DNA from: Burkholderiales bacterium
GTDB taxonomy: Bacteria; Pseudomonadota; Gammaproteobacteria; Burkholderiales; Burkholderiaceae
DNA: 14,825 nucleotides
Reading direction: 5' to 3'
Assembly (NCBI GenBank): GCA_947372535.1
Contig: CANBUA010000100.1
Span: 1 to 14,825 of the forward strand
The notes under the pieces are model-generated. The model ran no database searches, was not told the DNA's origin, and saw only the letters and a program-made list of their open reading frames with translations. The position numbers were made by a program, and so were the translations under genes. How positions within the stretch are numbered: the stretch's first letter is position 1; each line of letters opens with the position of its first letter. Positions 13,977 through 14,825 of the stretch are shown piece by piece.

Positions 13977-14590
13977 GCTTGCCGAGCCAGGCGGCCCAAT
14001 TGGGCATCCTGCACCCGTGCCAGGCTGATCAAGGCCACCACCGACCCGATCAAGGCAAACAGCATGTCCGACTGCGTGTCCCAGGGATCGCCCTGGGTGC
14101 CCAGGAACTCGTCGGCGCCCTGCCCCATGGCCATGGCGGCGCCCCATTCGATGAGTTCATAGCTGGCGCTGATGGCCATGGCCACGCACACCACCAGGAA
14201 GTTCAGCATGGCGCCGCGCTTCACATGGCCACCGCGCAGCAGGATCTCGCGCGCCGCCAGCGTGGGCACAAAGCCTTGGGCAAAGTGGCCAATCTTGTCG
14301 TAGGGGTTGCGGTGCAGGCCCAGCCAATGTTCGAGCTGAAAGCCAAGGGGCACGCGGGCATAGGTGTAGGCACCGCCCACCATCAGGATGGTGGCGTGCA
14401 CAAAGATCAAGGTATAGAGCAGCGTGCTCAGCGGCATGCGCCGGTAAGTGGCCACCAGCAGTGGCGCCACGATGAAGATCGGGAAGACCTCCATCAGCCA
14501 GGTGCCGCGGTCGTAGGGCTGCCAACCCGACCAGGCCAGCAAGAGGAGATTGGCGGCCAGCGCCATCCACAAAGCGTGTGAGCGTTTCAT
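13973..14590 (-). CDS. yjdF: YjdF/DUF2238 family inner-membrane protein
   Basis: The 205-residue protein matches the E. coli YjdF (DUF2238) family in length and motifs. Six or so helices are visible: about 7-24, 33-48, 56-72, 103-118, 129-147 and 175-192. Family signatures are WLMEVFPIFI, GGAYTYARVPLGF (72-84), YDKIGHFAQGFVP (97-109), SYELIEWG (143-150) and FLGTQGDPWDTQSDM (162-176). The conserved His, Asp and Glu residues face the membrane interior or loops and suggest an enzyme or transporter, but no function is known to me. ATG 14590 is chosen over an upstream TTG or GTG because the family starts here; its ribosome-binding site is weak. It lies 37 bases after the LuxR-type gene and overlaps the CopD-like gene. 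Confidence 0.85.
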   Translation of the reverse strand: MKRSHALWMALAANLLLLAWSGWQPYDRGTWLMEVFPIFIVAPLLVATYRRMPLSTLLYTLIFVHATILMVGGAYTYARVPLGFQLEHWLGLHRNPYDKIGHFAQGFVPTLAAREILLRGGHVKRGAMLNFLVVCVAMAISASYELIEWGAAMAMGQGADEFLGTQGDPWDTQSDMLFALIGSVVALISLARVQDAQLGRLARQA

Positions 14591-14627
14591 CTTGCCGGGC
14601 AGTGTAGGCCAGGCTGTGTGGCGCTCC

Positions 14628-14825
14628 TCACACCCCCAGGCCACGCGAGGCCAGGGCCGCTGCGGCCGACCGCGTCTCCACGCCCAGCTTCTCGAAGATG
14701 TGCTCCAGATGCTTGTTGACCGTGCGGTGGCTCATGCCCAGGATGTCGGCGATGTCGCGGTTGGTCTTGCCCTTGGCCAGCCAGGAGAGCACCTCGGTCT
14801 CGCGCGGGGTGAGTGTGGGCAAGGC
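14628..14825 (-). CDS. LuxR-type regulator, C-terminal HTH domain (partial)
   Basis: The frame runs off the right edge, and only the last 65 or so residues are seen. They are a complete LuxR/GerE helix-turn-helix: LTPRETEVLSWLAKGKTNRDI (of which PRETEVL is the signature), ADILGMSHRTVNKHLEHIFEKL and GVETRSAAA. The N-terminal part, outside the window, decides whether this is a NarL-type response regulator or a stand-alone LuxR protein. It ends 37 bases before the YjdF-like gene on the same strand and could control that gene and itself. Confidence 0.9.
   Translation of the reverse strand, partial: ALPTLTPRETEVLSWLAKGKTNRDIADILGMSHRTVNKHLEHIFEKLGVETRSAAAALASRGLGV

Noticed and set aside
1..14825. 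Mobile element, defence system or CRISPR array
   Set aside because: No transposase, integrase, toxin-antitoxin pair, nuclease, regularly spaced repeats or tRNA-associated attachment site is visible on either strand.

Overview
The window is dense, GC-rich bacterial chromosome with almost no non-coding DNA; the largest gap is about 150 bases, at 12087-12236. GC-rich codon use, the gene mix (CheD next to CheB, RhlB-like glycosyltransferase, YjdF-type and cytochrome c5-like proteins) and the protein styles suggest a betaproteobacterium of the order Burkholderiales. This is inference; no rRNA or marker gene is present. I see no tRNA, insertion sequence, integrase or CRISPR array.

Left part (1-5986, plus strand): a chemotaxis operon. 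It opens with the last codons of one methyl-accepting chemotaxis protein (MCP). A complete soluble four-PAS MCP follows, sharing the first one's unusual C-terminal tail. Then come cheW, cheR, cheD and cheB in tight order; cheR-cheD overlap as ATGA and cheD-cheB as GTGA. Together they encode a receptor, its coupling protein and three receptor-modifying enzymes (methyltransferase, deamidase, methylesterase/deamidase). The receptor carries three matches to the methylation consensus, one containing a glutamine that CheD or CheB could deamidate. CheA and CheY are not in the window and are presumably upstream.

Middle part (6011-8898, minus strand, convergent with cheB after only 24 bases): a probable five-gene operon. 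In transcription order it holds a tautomerase-fold protein without Pro1, two small exported four-cysteine proteins, an RhlB/UGT-like glycosyltransferase and a DUF4256 protein. Spacings run from a 4-base overlap to 39 bases.

Right part (9025-14825, minus strand): accessory and envelope genes. In transcription order: the C-terminal end of a LuxR-type regulator, YjdF-type membrane protein, CopD-like four-helix membrane protein, a conserved protein of unknown function, a Sel1-repeat/cytochrome c fusion, a small outer-membrane beta-barrel with a good sigma70-type promoter, a DUF2867 protein, a lipoprotein with an HExxH metallopeptidase motif, a cupin, a two-helix membrane protein and a 61-residue frame directly after its stop.

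No clearly new multi-gene system is evident. The observations most worth checking are the cytochrome fusion with His at the usual axial Met position, the single TGA separating two in-frame coding segments near 9211, the paired four-Cys exported proteins, and the shared non-canonical tail and PAS amplification of the tandem chemoreceptors.
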